64,000 bases of DNA from Thalassobaculaceae bacterium (lineage in GTDB: Bacteria; Pseudomonadota; Alphaproteobacteria; Thalassobaculales; Thalassobaculaceae): positions 100,644 to 164,643 of the forward strand of contig JARGOG010000002.1 in NCBI GenBank assembly GCA_029212785.1, given 5' to 3'. The notes under the pieces were generated by a model. It was not told where the DNA came from and did no database searches. It saw only the letters and a list, made by a program, of their open reading frames with translations. A program made the position numbers and the translations under genes. The first letter of the stretch is position 1. Every line of letters starts with the position of its first letter. Positions 44,144 through 53,239 of the stretch are shown here, one piece after another.

Positions 44144-45154
44144 TCAGAACTTGGCCTTGATCTGAGGGTTCTGGCTCAGCAGGGCGATGTCTGTGGCCCA
44201 CAGGGTCGCCTCGGTGGTCTGGTCGTAGGTGACGACCAACGCCTCCAGCTCGGAGTTCAGCGGATCCAGATTGGTTGGACGTCCGGTTGCCTCGATCGGC
44301 CGCTCCAACGGCGCGCGCCAGGACAGCAGCACGTATTTGTGGCCGTTGTTCCAGCTCGACCCTTGGAGCTCGCCGCGTTCCCGCTTGGTCGGGCGGCCGA
44401 AGCGCTGCTCCAACTGGGCGACGATCTGCTCGCGCTGATCCTGGTCGACCGCCTGATGCAGAATGGTCTGGTAGATCCGCGGCCGGTCGGTATCCACGGT
44501 CTGCGCCACCAGACAGCGCTGCCCGGCGGACAGGCGGTCGCGACCCTGCAGCCGCGCGGCGCAGTCCCCATCGCCGGCAACGAGCATCTGGGCCTTGCGG
44601 TCGTATAGCGGCTTGCCGGTGAAGTCGCCCGCCGCCGCACTGCTGGCCTCGGCGACGGTCATTCCGGTGCGCACCCCGCCGATCGCGTCGGAGCCGAGCG
44701 ATACCGGTGTGGCAACGGATCCGGGCGAAGAACCGGGGGGCGTGGCGCCGGTCGAGGTGGAACTGGCGGGCGCTCCTGTCAGGGCGTGGCTGGACTGCAC
44801 CAGCCAGCCGGTCGGGTCGCCGGCCGTGCCCTCGAACACGACCTCGCCGCTGCGGCTGTCCTCGCCGGTGATGTTGAAGGCCGGAGTCCGGGCGCATTCG
44901 AAGCCGAGGATCGCGCGGGTGCCGTCGACCACGCGCTGCATCCGCGGGCTGCCCTGGCGGAACAGGTCCGGGTCGGAGGAGCGCAGGGTGATCGGCGTGA
45001 TCTCGCCGCAGGAGACCTCGCGATCGACGACGACAAGCAGGTCGGCATCCTGCACCACCAGCCGTTCGGCGGCCGCGGCGGCATTCAGCGCGACCGGGGC
45101 GAGCAGAACGGAGAGTCCGGCAGCCCGCAGAAGTGTCCCAGTATTTCGGCTCAT
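44144..45154 (-). CDS. Exported protein of unknown function
   Basis: This 336-residue protein starts at MSRNTGTLLRAAGLSVLLAP (45154), with a Sec signal peptide ending near AAAAAE. I do not recognise the family. The N-terminal part (about 25-135) contains three cysteines (VSCGEITP, FECARTP and a pair further on). A low-complexity linker (ASSTSTGATPPGSSPGS) follows at about 138-155. The C-terminal part starts with GGVRTGMTVAEAS, reminiscent of the SmpA/OmlA-type GMTxxE repeat. The ATG overlaps the stop of the upstream SH3 protein as ATGA, so the two are made together and probably act together in the periplasm or outer membrane. Confidence 0.75.
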   Translation of the reverse strand: MSRNTGTLLRAAGLSVLLAPVALNAAAAAERLVVQDADLLVVVDREVSCGEITPITLRSSDPDLFRQGSPRMQRVVDGTRAILGFECARTPAFNITGEDSRSGEVVFEGTAGDPTGWLVQSSHALTGAPASSTSTGATPPGSSPGSVATPVSLGSDAIGGVRTGMTVAEASSAAAGDFTGKPLYDRKAQMLVAGDGDCAARLQGRDRLSAGQRCLVAQTVDTDRPRIYQTILHQAVDQDQREQIVAQLEQRFGRPTKRERGELQGSSWNNGHKYVLLSWRAPLERPIEATGRPTNLDPLNSELEALVVTYDQTTEATLWATDIALLSQNPQIKAKF

Positions 45155-45963
45155 CACACGAGCTCCCATGTTCCGTCGGCGCGCTGACAGGCCTGGGCCT
45201 TGCGGGTGTCGGTTCGGCCGTCCGGTGTCTCGACCCGCTGGGTGATGATCGAGCATTCGCGGGCGCTCACCTGGGTGGCGCCGGACTGCGGCCGGTCGGC
45301 GGCATAGGTGCCGGTATCGACCCGGCGCAACAGGTCGCCGTAGACGAAGCCTTTGCCGATGCCGTTGCGCGAGATCATGTACCAGTTCTCGTTGGCGACC
45401 TTGCCGACGACGCGGACGGTCTCGCCCGCTTCGAGCTGATCCATCACCGCGTAGTCGGTGCTGGGGCCGCCGCGCACATTGGTCTTGGTGGTCGCGGCAT
45501 AATCGGCACCAACCAGTTGCATGGTCGGGACCCGCCAGGCGAGCCGGCTGCTGTCATCGGCCCCGCCGCCGGTGGGCGCCGGGCGGTAGGCGACCTCCTC
45601 GACCTCGGCGATGGTGGTCACGCCGGTATCGGGATTGGTCCAGGTCTGGGTCTGGCCGGTGTCGAGGGCCTGCTGGGAGGTCTGGGCGATCCCCTGCTGA
45701 TCCTTCTTGGTCAGGTAGTCTGCGACCTCGCCGCCGAGGAACAGTCCGCCGATCGTGCCGGCGGCGATGGCCACCAGCTTGCCCTTGCCCCCGCCGATCT
45801 GCGAGCCGATCAGGGCGCCGCCGACGCCGCCGAGGATCCGGCCGATATTCTTGTTGGAAATGCCGAGCGTGCTGTTGCTGTCCTGGGCGAGCGCCGGTGC
45901 GGCCAGAACGGGCTGCAGGGCAAGGGCGCCGGCGAGGACGAGCGCCGCGGATCTCGAGCGCAT
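45154..45963 (-). CDS. Exported glycine-zipper and SH3-domain protein
   Basis: This 269-residue envelope protein has a Sec signal (ALVLAGALALQPVLAAPALA). A glycine-zipper segment follows (GRILGGVGGALIGSQIGGGK, AIAAGTIGGLFLGGE; about 42-82), as in Rickettsia 17-kDa-type outer-membrane antigens. A bacterial SH3 domain lies at about 158-212 (TKTNVRGGPSTDYAVMDQLE, VANENWYMISRNGIGKGFVY). The C-terminus (SARECSIITQRVETPDGRTD, then QACQRADGTWELV) resembles surface-antigen tails. It is likely membrane-associated and binds peptidoglycan or another envelope component. It is coupled to the downstream exported protein. Confidence 0.85.
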   Translation of the reverse strand: MRSRSAALVLAGALALQPVLAAPALAQDSNSTLGISNKNIGRILGGVGGALIGSQIGGGKGKLVAIAAGTIGGLFLGGEVADYLTKKDQQGIAQTSQQALDTGQTQTWTNPDTGVTTIAEVEEVAYRPAPTGGGADDSSRLAWRVPTMQLVGADYAATTKTNVRGGPSTDYAVMDQLEAGETVRVVGKVANENWYMISRNGIGKGFVYGDLLRRVDTGTYAADRPQSGATQVSARECSIITQRVETPDGRTDTRKAQACQRADGTWELV

Positions 45964-46055
45964 GACGGGGATCTCCTTCTTCCTGTCCGTAAGGAACGAA
46001 CGGAAGACGGCCCGGTTCCGGTCGATATTCCCTCAGCGGCCTTCGGCGGTGGGAG

Positions 46056-46721
46056 TCAGTCCTCGAAAACCACCGCATCCGGATCGGCGCCGAGCAGTTT
46101 CAGCGCGTCGGAGACGCCTTCGACCATTTTCGGCGGACCGCAGACATAGAACTCCTGATTGAAATCACCGACATGTCTGGCGAGGAAGTCGCGGTCGACC
46201 CGCCCGTGGGCGAGCGGACTGTCCGCCTGATCGGTCACCGTGAACAGGCAGTCCAACCCGTCCATCGCCTCGAACGTGTCGCGCAGGATGATGTCCTTTT
46301 CGGTCTTGTTGGAGAAGATCAGGCGCTGGCCCTTCAGTTCGCCCCTGCGCTCCAGGTCGCGCAGGATGGCGATGAACGGGGTCACCCCGGCGCCACCGGC
46401 GATGAACACGCCGGGTCCCTTGTACCGGATCGCGCCCCAGGGCTCGTCGATCAGCAGGCGGTCGCCTGGTTTCAGGGCGCCGATCTGCCCGGTCACGCCG
46501 TCATGGTCGTCATAGACCTTGATGGTGAATTCCAGGTCATCGGCGTCGGGGAGAGCGGTAAAGGTGAACGGCCGCTGCGCGTCACGCCACCCGTCACGGT
46601 CGAGCGCGACATCGGTCGCCTGACCGGGGGTGAAGCTGTAACCCTCCGGCCTTTGGAAGGTAATCCTGACGACATCGTGGGTGACGCTGCGGGTTTCCAG
46701 GACGGAGACACTCTGTGCCAT
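46056..46721 (-). CDS. Ferredoxin-NADP reductase-like FAD oxidoreductase
   Basis: This is a compact 221-residue reductase with an FAD-binding beta barrel (PFTFTALPDADDLEFTIKVY; here the usual RxYS motif reads RPFTFTA) and an NAD(P) domain (GVFIAGGAGVTPFIAILRDL, FYVCGPPKMVEGVSDALKLL). There is no 2Fe-2S domain and no signal peptide, so it is a soluble electron-transfer module needing a partner. It stands alone between envelope genes and the Pot-like importer, and its partner is not evident. Confidence 0.87.
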   Translation of the reverse strand: MAQSVSVLETRSVTHDVVRITFQRPEGYSFTPGQATDVALDRDGWRDAQRPFTFTALPDADDLEFTIKVYDDHDGVTGQIGALKPGDRLLIDEPWGAIRYKGPGVFIAGGAGVTPFIAILRDLERRGELKGQRLIFSNKTEKDIILRDTFEAMDGLDCLFTVTDQADSPLAHGRVDRDFLARHVGDFNQEFYVCGPPKMVEGVSDALKLLGADPDAVVFED

Positions 46722-47092
46722 GGCGAATCATTCCTCCTTCCGGTGAACGTCTTCAGGTGTAGGGCGCCAGCTGATTGGCAAGGTGCAACCGGCGCGAGAT
46801 TTCCCGGTGTTTAATGATTTCGGTCAGGTCAATAAAATCTGGGGAACCGGCAGGAGGAGCGCTTCGTTTTGCCTAAATGGCCGCGCGGCATGGTCGACGA
46901 AAAAATTGTCGACAGTTTGCAGATTCGACGTCTTGCCAATCGACCCCAACCCTCTGCACTCTAGGTGCAAATCCGGCACCTGAACGATAAATGACAGCGG
47001 CGCAATGCCGGTGCGACAATGCCGGGAGGGAATGACATCGCCGCAGGGTGCCGAAGCGACAAGGAACAAGCTTTTAGGGGGCTTCGAAAGCG
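46722..47092 (+). promoter_or_regulatory. 371-bp non-coding region upstream of the Pot-like operon, with dyads
   Basis: No convincing gene is present; two short ORFs here look like chance. Clear symmetry elements are GTCGAC-N9-GTCGAC at 46893-46913 and AGGTGC-N7-GCACCT at 46963-46981, the latter a perfect 19-bp dyad. The leader just before the PotD-like start can form GCTTT...AAAGC with the AGGGGG ribosome-binding region in its loop. These are candidate operator and translation-control elements for the importer operon. Confidence 0.45.
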
Positions 47093-48259
47093 ATGAATCA
47101 GTTCGACTTCACTCGCCGTCAGATGATGGCACTCATGGGCACCGCCGCCACCGCCGCGTTGCTGCCGGCTGCTGCCGGGGCCGCCGATGACGGTCTCAAA
47201 TTCTGGGCGCCGGGCATCGCTCGGGTCGGCGAGAAAGATTGGAGCTCGATGGAGGCGGAAGCCGGCATCAAGCTGGCGAACATCGCCAAGAGCGCGCGCG
47301 CCGACGAGTCGATCCAGAAGATGGTGGTTGGCGACGGCAACGCCCTCTACGACGCCATGACCGACAATGGCGGTGGCATGGAGGATGCGCTGGCGAGTCA
47401 GAACGCCATCGCCGAGCTCGACGTCTCGAAGATCCCGAACTGGTCGATCATCGAGAAGCGCTATCTCGACGGCGGCGACGCGGCCGACACGATCCGCTAC
47501 GACGGCAAGGTCTTCGCCATTCCCTACATCTCCAACGCCGACGCGCTGGCCTTCAACTACGACGTCATCGGCCAGGAGCTGACCTCCTGGGAGGTGCTGT
47601 TCGACGAGCAGTTCAAGGGCCGCGCCGCCCTGCAGAACGATTTCGGGCCGACCCTGACCAACACCGCGATCTACCTCAAGCAGTCGGGCAAGCAGGACAT
47701 CGAGAACCCGTCCGACATGACCGAGGACGAGGTGAAGGGTGTCTGCCAGTTCCTGATCGACAAGAAGAAGGCCGGCCAGTTCCGCACCTTCTGGGACGGG
47801 TTCCAGAACGGCGTCGACCTGCTGGCGTCGGAAGAGGTGCTGGTCGCCTCCTGCTGGGAGCCGGTGCAGATCGTCGCCGGCAAGAAGAGCGGCAAGGACA
47901 TCCGCTACGGCACGATGAAGGAAGGTCACCAGACCTGGAACAACATCGTCATGCTGACCCGCGGCGGCCATGAGCGCGGCATGGACGAGACCTTCTACAA
48001 GCTGGCCAACCTGTACCTGTCGCCCTGGTTCGGTGCGCGGACCCTGGCGGGCCTCGGCTTCACGCCGCAGATGACCGGCGTGCTGGACTATGTGGACGCC
48101 AATCCGGACACCTTCGACGCGGAGACCAAGGCGCTGATCAACGACCGCCTGGCCCGCAAGAAGGAGCGGATCGCGGTTCCGGGCAACTCCTGGCAGAACG
48201 TGTTCCCGAAGAACATGCGCGCCTATCAGGACTGGTGGTCCCGGGTTCAGGCTGCCTGA
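47093..48259 (+). CDS. Spermidine/putrescine-type ABC substrate-binding protein (PotD-like)
   Basis: This 388-residue periplasmic binding protein of family 1 (PotD/PotF type) has a twin-arginine-like leader (TRRQMMALMGTAATAALLP, cleavage near AAAGAAD). Domain sequence includes FAIPYISNADALAFNYDVIG, TSWEVLFDEQFKGRAALQND and the late TPQMTGVLDYVDANPDTF. It is the first gene of a PotDBCA-like operon. The ligand may be a polyamine or another small cationic or amino compound; the family is broad. Confidence 0.88.
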   Translation: MNQFDFTRRQMMALMGTAATAALLPAAAGAADDGLKFWAPGIARVGEKDWSSMEAEAGIKLANIAKSARADESIQKMVVGDGNALYDAMTDNGGGMEDALASQNAIAELDVSKIPNWSIIEKRYLDGGDAADTIRYDGKVFAIPYISNADALAFNYDVIGQELTSWEVLFDEQFKGRAALQNDFGPTLTNTAIYLKQSGKQDIENPSDMTEDEVKGVCQFLIDKKKAGQFRTFWDGFQNGVDLLASEEVLVASCWEPVQIVAGKKSGKDIRYGTMKEGHQTWNNIVMLTRGGHERGMDETFYKLANLYLSPWFGARTLAGLGFTPQMTGVLDYVDANPDTFDAETKALINDRLARKKERIAVPGNSWQNVFPKNMRAYQDWWSRVQAA

Positions 48260-48265
48260 TCCCCG

Positions 48266-49180
48266 ATGACCAACGCGACCGATACCGGGCTCGGCGGGCT
48301 TCCCCCCGTCGAGCCTTTCCGGCCGAGTCTGCGCGAGCGGATGTCGGGCTGGGCGTTCTATATCCCGATCGTCTTCATGGTGCTGTTCTTCGCGCTGCCG
48401 ATGGCGCTGACCGTCGTGTTCAGCGTCTTCGAGCGCACCATGTTCTGGATGGAGCCGGGGTTCACCCTGCAGGCCTATGAGAACTTCTTCTTCTCCGCCC
48501 GGCTGGAGAATTTCCTCGCCTCCATGGGCTATTCGCTGATCTCGGTGGCGGTGTCGTTCTGCATCGGCTTTCCGATCGCCGTCTTCGTGCGGAAATCGGT
48601 GCCGCAGGCCGCCCAGCACCGGGTCGTGCTGCTATTCATCCTGCCGTTCATGGTGTCGGAGATCATCCGCATCTTCGCGCTACGCCCGGTGCTCCAGCGC
48701 AACGGTCTGGTGAACGAGACGCTGACCAGTCTCGGCCTGATCGACGAGCCGATCACCGCCCTGATCTACACCCATACCGGTGTGATCATCGGCGAGGTGC
48801 TGTCGTTCATGCCGTTCATCGTCTTTGCCGGCTTCCTCGCCATGGAGGCGGTGCCGAAATTCATCTTCGAGGTCTGCGACGATCTAGGGGCCGGACCGGT
48901 GCGCCGGTTCACCGACGTGATCCTGCCGTTGGCCGCACCCGGCATCTTCGCCGGTGCGGTGTTCATCTTCGTCAACGGCATCGGTGTCGCCCTGATCCCG
49001 AATATCCTGGGTGGACCAGGCGCGGTGAATGCCGGGCTGATCGCCACCCAGGCGATCAGCGCTCTCGACTTCCCGCTGGCGATGGCGGTCAGCGCGATCA
49101 TGATGGCGACGCTGATGGGGCTGCTCTATGTCGGCCACCGGCTGTTCGACCTGACGAAGATCCTGGCACCGATGAACTGA
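48266..49180 (+). CDS. Spermidine/putrescine-type ABC permease, PotB-like
   Basis: This 304-residue inner-membrane permease has an N-terminal helix (YIPIVFMVLFFALPMALTVV), then a periplasmic loop with FTLQAYENFFFSARLENFLA. Five further helices contain the coupling loop VPKFIFEVCDDLGAGPVRRF. It starts 6 bases after the binding-protein stop. Unlike the Dpp clusters there is no hairpin at this junction. It pairs with the PotC-like permease. Confidence 0.9.
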   Translation: MTNATDTGLGGLPPVEPFRPSLRERMSGWAFYIPIVFMVLFFALPMALTVVFSVFERTMFWMEPGFTLQAYENFFFSARLENFLASMGYSLISVAVSFCIGFPIAVFVRKSVPQAAQHRVVLLFILPFMVSEIIRIFALRPVLQRNGLVNETLTSLGLIDEPITALIYTHTGVIIGEVLSFMPFIVFAGFLAMEAVPKFIFEVCDDLGAGPVRRFTDVILPLAAPGIFAGAVFIFVNGIGVALIPNILGGPGAVNAGLIATQAISALDFPLAMAVSAIMMATLMGLLYVGHRLFDLTKILAPMN

Positions 49181-49191
49181 GGGGCGGGATC

Positions 49192-50082
49192 ATGGACGAT
49201 TACGCGAATATTTGGCTGCACCGGACCAAATGGGCCTATCTGCTGCTCGTCGTGGCGACACTGATGAGCCCGGTGTTCTACGTCATGTACATCTCGTTCA
49301 ACGAGAACGGGTTCGGCGCGGCGCAGTATGTCTTCACCACCCGGTGGTACGGGTTGATCTTCGCCGACGCGCAGCTCATGAACGCGCTGCGCTGGACGCT
49401 GATGCTCGCGGCGATGACGACCGTGCTCACCATCCCGATGGCCCTGATGGCGGCCAAGTTCTACAAGGCGACCCGGGCCAAGGTGCCGGTGGTGTTCCTG
49501 ATGCTGGCGCCGCTCTTCGTCGCCCCCGACATCCTCAGCGCCGCCCTGCTGGTGTTCTTCAAGAACGTCAACTTCACGTTCCAGTGGCTGGGTGCGCTGG
49601 CCGGAGTGTCGTTCATGGACGGCTGGTTCCGGCTCAGCTTCAGCACCGCGCTGATCGGGCTGGTCATCTACACCATCCCCTACGCCTTCGTGGTGATCCT
49701 GATCACCATGGGCCGCTACAACAAGGAGCAGACCGAGGCGGCCCGCGCCTGTGGCGCCAGCGGCTGGCGGGCATTCTGGGACATCGAATTCCCGCAGATC
49801 CGCGCCGGCGTGTTCAGCGCCTCGGCCTTCACCGTGATCCTCTGCTTCAACGAATACACCCGGACCAGCCTGCTGAAGGGTGGCTTCGACACCTTCACCA
49901 CCGTGCTGGTCAGCCAGATGCTGAACTCCGGCATGTCGGAGCAGTCCTACGCGATGTCCAGCTTCGTCAGCTTCGTGGCCATCGCGCTGATCGGCGGGAT
50001 CATCGTCGTCACCCTGATGCGGTCCGAGGTCGCCGCCCGCAAGGCGCAGCCGGTCGCCGAACCGAACACAGCCCCCGCCTGA
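49192..50082 (+). CDS. Spermidine/putrescine-type ABC permease, PotC-like
   Basis: This 296-residue inner-membrane permease starts with a TM helix (YLLLVVATLMSPVFYVMYIS) followed by FNENGFGAAQYVFTTRWYGL. The coupling loop has NKEQTEAARACGASGWRAFW. Six TM segments are visible. The C-terminal tail is Ala/Pro-rich. It forms the channel with PotB-like and is followed 28 bases later by the ATPase. Confidence 0.9.
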   Translation: MDDYANIWLHRTKWAYLLLVVATLMSPVFYVMYISFNENGFGAAQYVFTTRWYGLIFADAQLMNALRWTLMLAAMTTVLTIPMALMAAKFYKATRAKVPVVFLMLAPLFVAPDILSAALLVFFKNVNFTFQWLGALAGVSFMDGWFRLSFSTALIGLVIYTIPYAFVVILITMGRYNKEQTEAARACGASGWRAFWDIEFPQIRAGVFSASAFTVILCFNEYTRTSLLKGGFDTFTTVLVSQMLNSGMSEQSYAMSSFVSFVAIALIGGIIVVTLMRSEVAARKAQPVAEPNTAPA

Positions 50083-50110
50083 TGAGAGCCCGCCTGATGA
50101 GAGTACGCCG

Positions 50111-51205
50111 ATGAACGCCAACACCCCCGCCGTCCAGGTCCGGCAGCTCTGCAAGAACTACGGCAGCGTCCAGGCCCTGAAGGGCGTCGATCTGTCGATC
50201 GCGGCCGGCGAGTATTTCGTCCTGCTCGGCCCGTCGGGCGGCGGTAAGACCACCCTGCTGCGCACCATCGGCGGGTTCCACAAGCCGTCCAGCGGCCAGG
50301 TCTGGCTGAACGGGCAGGAGGTATCGCACCTGCCCCCCGACAAGCGGCCGACCTCCATGGTGTTCCAGGCCTATGCCCTGTTCCCGCACATGACGGTGCT
50401 GGGCAATGTCGGCTATGGCCTCAGCCTCGCCAAGCTGCCGAAGGCCGAGGTGCGCGACAAGAGCGTGGCCATGCTGGAGATGGTCGGCCTATCGGGATAC
50501 GAGAACCGGCGGCCGCACGAGTTGTCCGGCGGCCAGCAGCAGCGCGTGCAGCTCGCCCGCGCCCTGGTGCTGGGCCGAAACATTCTGCTGCTGGACGAGC
50601 CGCTCGCCGCGCTCGACGCGCAGCTCCGCAAGGACATGTGCCTGGAGCTGAAGCACCTGCAGGAGAAGGTCGGCATCACCTTCATCCACGTCACCCACAA
50701 CCAGGAAGAAGCGATGACGGTGGCCGACCGCATCGCCCTGATCGCCGATGGCGAACTGGTCGAGCAGGGGGCGGCGCGCGACATCTACCGCACGCCGGAA
50801 CGCCGCTTCACCGCCAGCTTCGTCGGTGAGAACAACCTGCTGTCCGGCACCGTCGCGGCGGTGGAGGGCGATACGGTCACGGTCCAGGTCTGCGGCCAGG
50901 CGCTGGCGGTGGATCGCCGCGACCTGCCGGTCCGCTCCGGCGAGACGGTCGCCCTGTCGATCCGCTCCGAGCTGGTGGAGATGGTGCCGGCCGAGGGTGC
51001 CGCCCCGGCGGACGGCCGGTCGCTCGCCGGGACCTATACCGAAAGCGTCTATCTCGGACTTACGCTGTCGCATCGGGTGGCGCTGGCCGACGGGACCGAG
51101 ATGGTGGCCCGGATCGTCGGCGAGTCCGACACGCCCGAGCCGCCCGCCGGCGCCGCCGTCCGGGTCCAGTGGAAGCCTGGGGCCCTGCGCCTGCACGTCA
51201 ACTGA
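50111..51205 (+). CDS. Spermidine/putrescine-type ABC ATP-binding protein, PotA-like
   Basis: This 364-residue ATPase has Walker A GPSGGGKTT at about 40-48, the Q-loop VFQAYALFPHMTV, the signature LSGGQQQRVQLARAL, Walker B ILLLDEPLAALD and the switch His in FIHVTHNQEEAM. A C-terminal TOBE_2 domain (about 285-362, ending in AAVRVQWKPGALRLHV) is typical of PotA-class ATPases. It completes the importer, and the deacetylase gene follows 23 bases later. Confidence 0.93.
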   Translation: MNANTPAVQVRQLCKNYGSVQALKGVDLSIAAGEYFVLLGPSGGGKTTLLRTIGGFHKPSSGQVWLNGQEVSHLPPDKRPTSMVFQAYALFPHMTVLGNVGYGLSLAKLPKAEVRDKSVAMLEMVGLSGYENRRPHELSGGQQQRVQLARALVLGRNILLLDEPLAALDAQLRKDMCLELKHLQEKVGITFIHVTHNQEEAMTVADRIALIADGELVEQGAARDIYRTPERRFTASFVGENNLLSGTVAAVEGDTVTVQVCGQALAVDRRDLPVRSGETVALSIRSELVEMVPAEGAAPADGRSLAGTYTESVYLGLTLSHRVALADGTEMVARIVGESDTPEPPAGAAVRVQWKPGALRLHVN

Positions 51206-51228
51206 TCGTCGACAGGAGGATCGTCGCC

Positions 51229-52143
51229 ATGTGGCCCAATCCGCGCATTCCGTTCGAACTGGCCGATAAGCGTCGGAAGCTGGCGCCGTTGGGCGGCAAG
51301 CCGCTGATCGTCCATGTGGCCATGAACATCGAGTACTGGCCGATCAACCGGCCGATGCCGCGCGGGATCATCCCGCCGCCGCACGGCGCCCAGATCGCCC
51401 CGCCGGACGTGCCGAACTTCTCCTGGGTCGAATACGGTCTGCGGGTCGGCATGCCGCGGATCATGCGGATGCTGGCCGAGCGCGGCCTGCCCGCCTCCGC
51501 CCTGATCAACGCCCAGGTTGCCGACGCCTATCCGGCCCTGATGGACGCGGTGGTGGAGGCCGAGTGGGAACTGGTCGGCCATGGCTGGTTCCAGCAGTCG
51601 CTCAAACAGGCCGATGACGAGCGCGCGGTGATCCGCAAAAGCCTCGACCGGCTGAAGGCGGCGGACGGCAAAAAGGTGCGCGCCTGGCTTGGCCCGGGGA
51701 TCGGCGAGAGCTTCGACACGGTCGACATCCTGAAGGAGGAGGGGATCGAGTTCCTGCACGACTGGGTGGTCGACGACCTGCCGGTCTGGATGCGCACGAT
51801 CCATGGGCCGATGGTCGGTCTGCCCTACACGATGGAGCTGAACGACGTGCCGATCTACGCGGTTCAGAACGGCTCCACCGACGAGTTCTACAAGCGGGTG
51901 GAGGCCACGATCGCCACACTGGAGCCGGAGCTGGAACAGAACCCGCGGGTCATGACGCTCGCCCTGCATCCGCATCTGATCGGCGTGCCCCATGTGGCGC
52001 ATTTCTTCGAGCGGGCGCTCGATCTGCTGGTGAAGCGCGACGACACAGTCTTCGTCACCTCCTCGGTGATGGGCGACTGGTTCGTGGAGGCCGACGGCAC
52101 CGGCGGCGCCGACCTGCCGAATGAGGCTCCACCCCTGCCGTAA
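51229..52143 (+). CDS. Polysaccharide-deacetylase-fold protein (PuuE/allantoinase-like)
   Basis: This 304-residue cytoplasmic member of the NodB-homology superfamily resembles cofactor-poor PuuE-type allantoinases more than secreted chitin deacetylases, since it has no signal peptide. It has the PuuE-like NWSWVEYG-type segment (here VPNFSWVEYGLRVGMPRIM), EWELVGHGWFQQS, ARAWLGPGI-like sequence and LALHPHLIGVP. Start at 51229 is supported by ACAGGAGGA. It lies directly downstream of the Pot-like importer, so it may hydrolyse an imported amide, ureide or acetylated amine. The catalytic Asp pair of classic deacetylases is not obvious. Confidence 0.8.
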   Translation: MWPNPRIPFELADKRRKLAPLGGKPLIVHVAMNIEYWPINRPMPRGIIPPPHGAQIAPPDVPNFSWVEYGLRVGMPRIMRMLAERGLPASALINAQVADAYPALMDAVVEAEWELVGHGWFQQSLKQADDERAVIRKSLDRLKAADGKKVRAWLGPGIGESFDTVDILKEEGIEFLHDWVVDDLPVWMRTIHGPMVGLPYTMELNDVPIYAVQNGSTDEFYKRVEATIATLEPELEQNPRVMTLALHPHLIGVPHVAHFFERALDLLVKRDDTVFVTSSVMGDWFVEADGTGGADLPNEAPPLP

Positions 52144-52225
52144 GGTTCCTTAGGATGCGCTGACCGCCGCCCGAGGCACCGGCCGCAACGAGCCGGAACG
52201 GGTGCGGCGCGTTCGGAGGGAACTT

Positions 52226-53221
52226 ATGGCCAACGACCTGCTGTTCGGGATCCAGACCAACGGGATCCGGCATGTGGATGCCGACCCCATGCCGGATGTG
52301 CGCACGCGCTTCCGCATGGTGAAGGAGGCCGGCGTCTTCGACTATGTCGACAAGACTCCGGACCCCGATCAGATCGACGACTTCAAGGCCGGCTCGGCGG
52401 AGACCGGCCTGCCGGTCCGCGCCGGCGGCTGGTTCTACGAGCTGGGCGACGACGAGGGGCTGCTGGAGCGCAATGTGAGGCTCGGCGCCGAGCTCGGTTC
52501 CCTGGTCCACAACACCCAGATCAAGCTGCGCCATGCCGACGGACACGTTGTCACCGACGACGAGGTGATGGCCGCCTATCTCGACGCCGCCGAGCTTGGC
52601 GAGAAATATGGCTGCGTGCCCTGCTTCGAGGTGCATGTGAACATGTGGTCGGAGGACTTCCCCCGTGTCGCCACGGTGGCGCGGATGGTCGAGGCGCGCG
52701 GGGTCGAGTTCAACATGACCCTCGACCACAGCCATGTGATCTTCAAGATCGACAATCCGGACGAACAGAAGATCTTCGGCACCGACGCCAAGATCGCCTC
52801 GGGCGCGCTGGTGCTCGACCCGTTCAAGCCGGGCAACGTGATCGAGGAATGGGTGACCTCCGGCTGGGTGAAGCACTGCCACGCCCGCGCGGCGATCCCG
52901 AACAATCCGAAGAACACGCTGGCCCATCACCCGGACGGCTCGGTCGGGCGCGGCATCCAGTACCCGTTCAAGCGGCCCGAGCCCGGCGAGTACCACGCCG
53001 ACTGGGACGAGAGCCTGCTGGAGCCGTGGAAGGAAGGCCTGCGCATTCTGATGCGCCACCATGCCCGCGACCCCAAGGCCAAGCTCGGCCAGATCTCCAC
53101 CGAGTTCATTCCCAATCCGGATTACGGCGGAGGCTGCCGCTACTCGCTGTTCGAGCAGGCCGTCGACTGCGTCGCGTGGATGCGGCAGACCTGGGCGCAG
53201 ATCCGGGCTGAGGCGATCTGA
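52226..53221 (+). CDS. Sugar isomerase/epimerase-like TIM-barrel protein
   Basis: This 331-residue protein of the xylose-isomerase-like TIM-barrel superfamily starts at MANDLLFGIQTNG (52226), with GGAGGG just before. Likely metal-site residues are the Glu in GCVPCFEVHVNMWSED, the Asp and His in FNMTLDHSHVIF, the His residues in WVKHCHARAA, and the late Glu in QISTEFIPNP. The substrate may be a sugar, cyclitol or hydroxy acid. It appears to be in the importer/deacetylase operon (82-bp gap). Confidence 0.78.
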   Translation: MANDLLFGIQTNGIRHVDADPMPDVRTRFRMVKEAGVFDYVDKTPDPDQIDDFKAGSAETGLPVRAGGWFYELGDDEGLLERNVRLGAELGSLVHNTQIKLRHADGHVVTDDEVMAAYLDAAELGEKYGCVPCFEVHVNMWSEDFPRVATVARMVEARGVEFNMTLDHSHVIFKIDNPDEQKIFGTDAKIASGALVLDPFKPGNVIEEWVTSGWVKHCHARAAIPNNPKNTLAHHPDGSVGRGIQYPFKRPEPGEYHADWDESLLEPWKEGLRILMRHHARDPKAKLGQISTEFIPNPDYGGGCRYSLFEQAVDCVAWMRQTWAQIRAEAI

Positions 53222-53239
53222 CCTGATTCGGCCCTTTAT

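Noticed and set aside
46783-47069. Two short ORFs (66 aa plus, 81 aa minus) in the gap before the PotD-like gene
   Set aside because: They overlap on opposite strands, have no clear ribosome-binding site and no recognisable sequence, and sit among regulatory dyads.
47005-47070. Possible glycine-type riboswitch core (GTGCCGAAGCGACAA)
   Set aside because: The short similarity lacks the closing P1 stem and the paired GAGAG/CTCTC ends, and the downstream gene is a Pot-type binding protein.
46961-48619. 552-residue minus-strand ORF over the PotD-like gene
   Set aside because: Antisense shadow of the binding-protein and permease genes.
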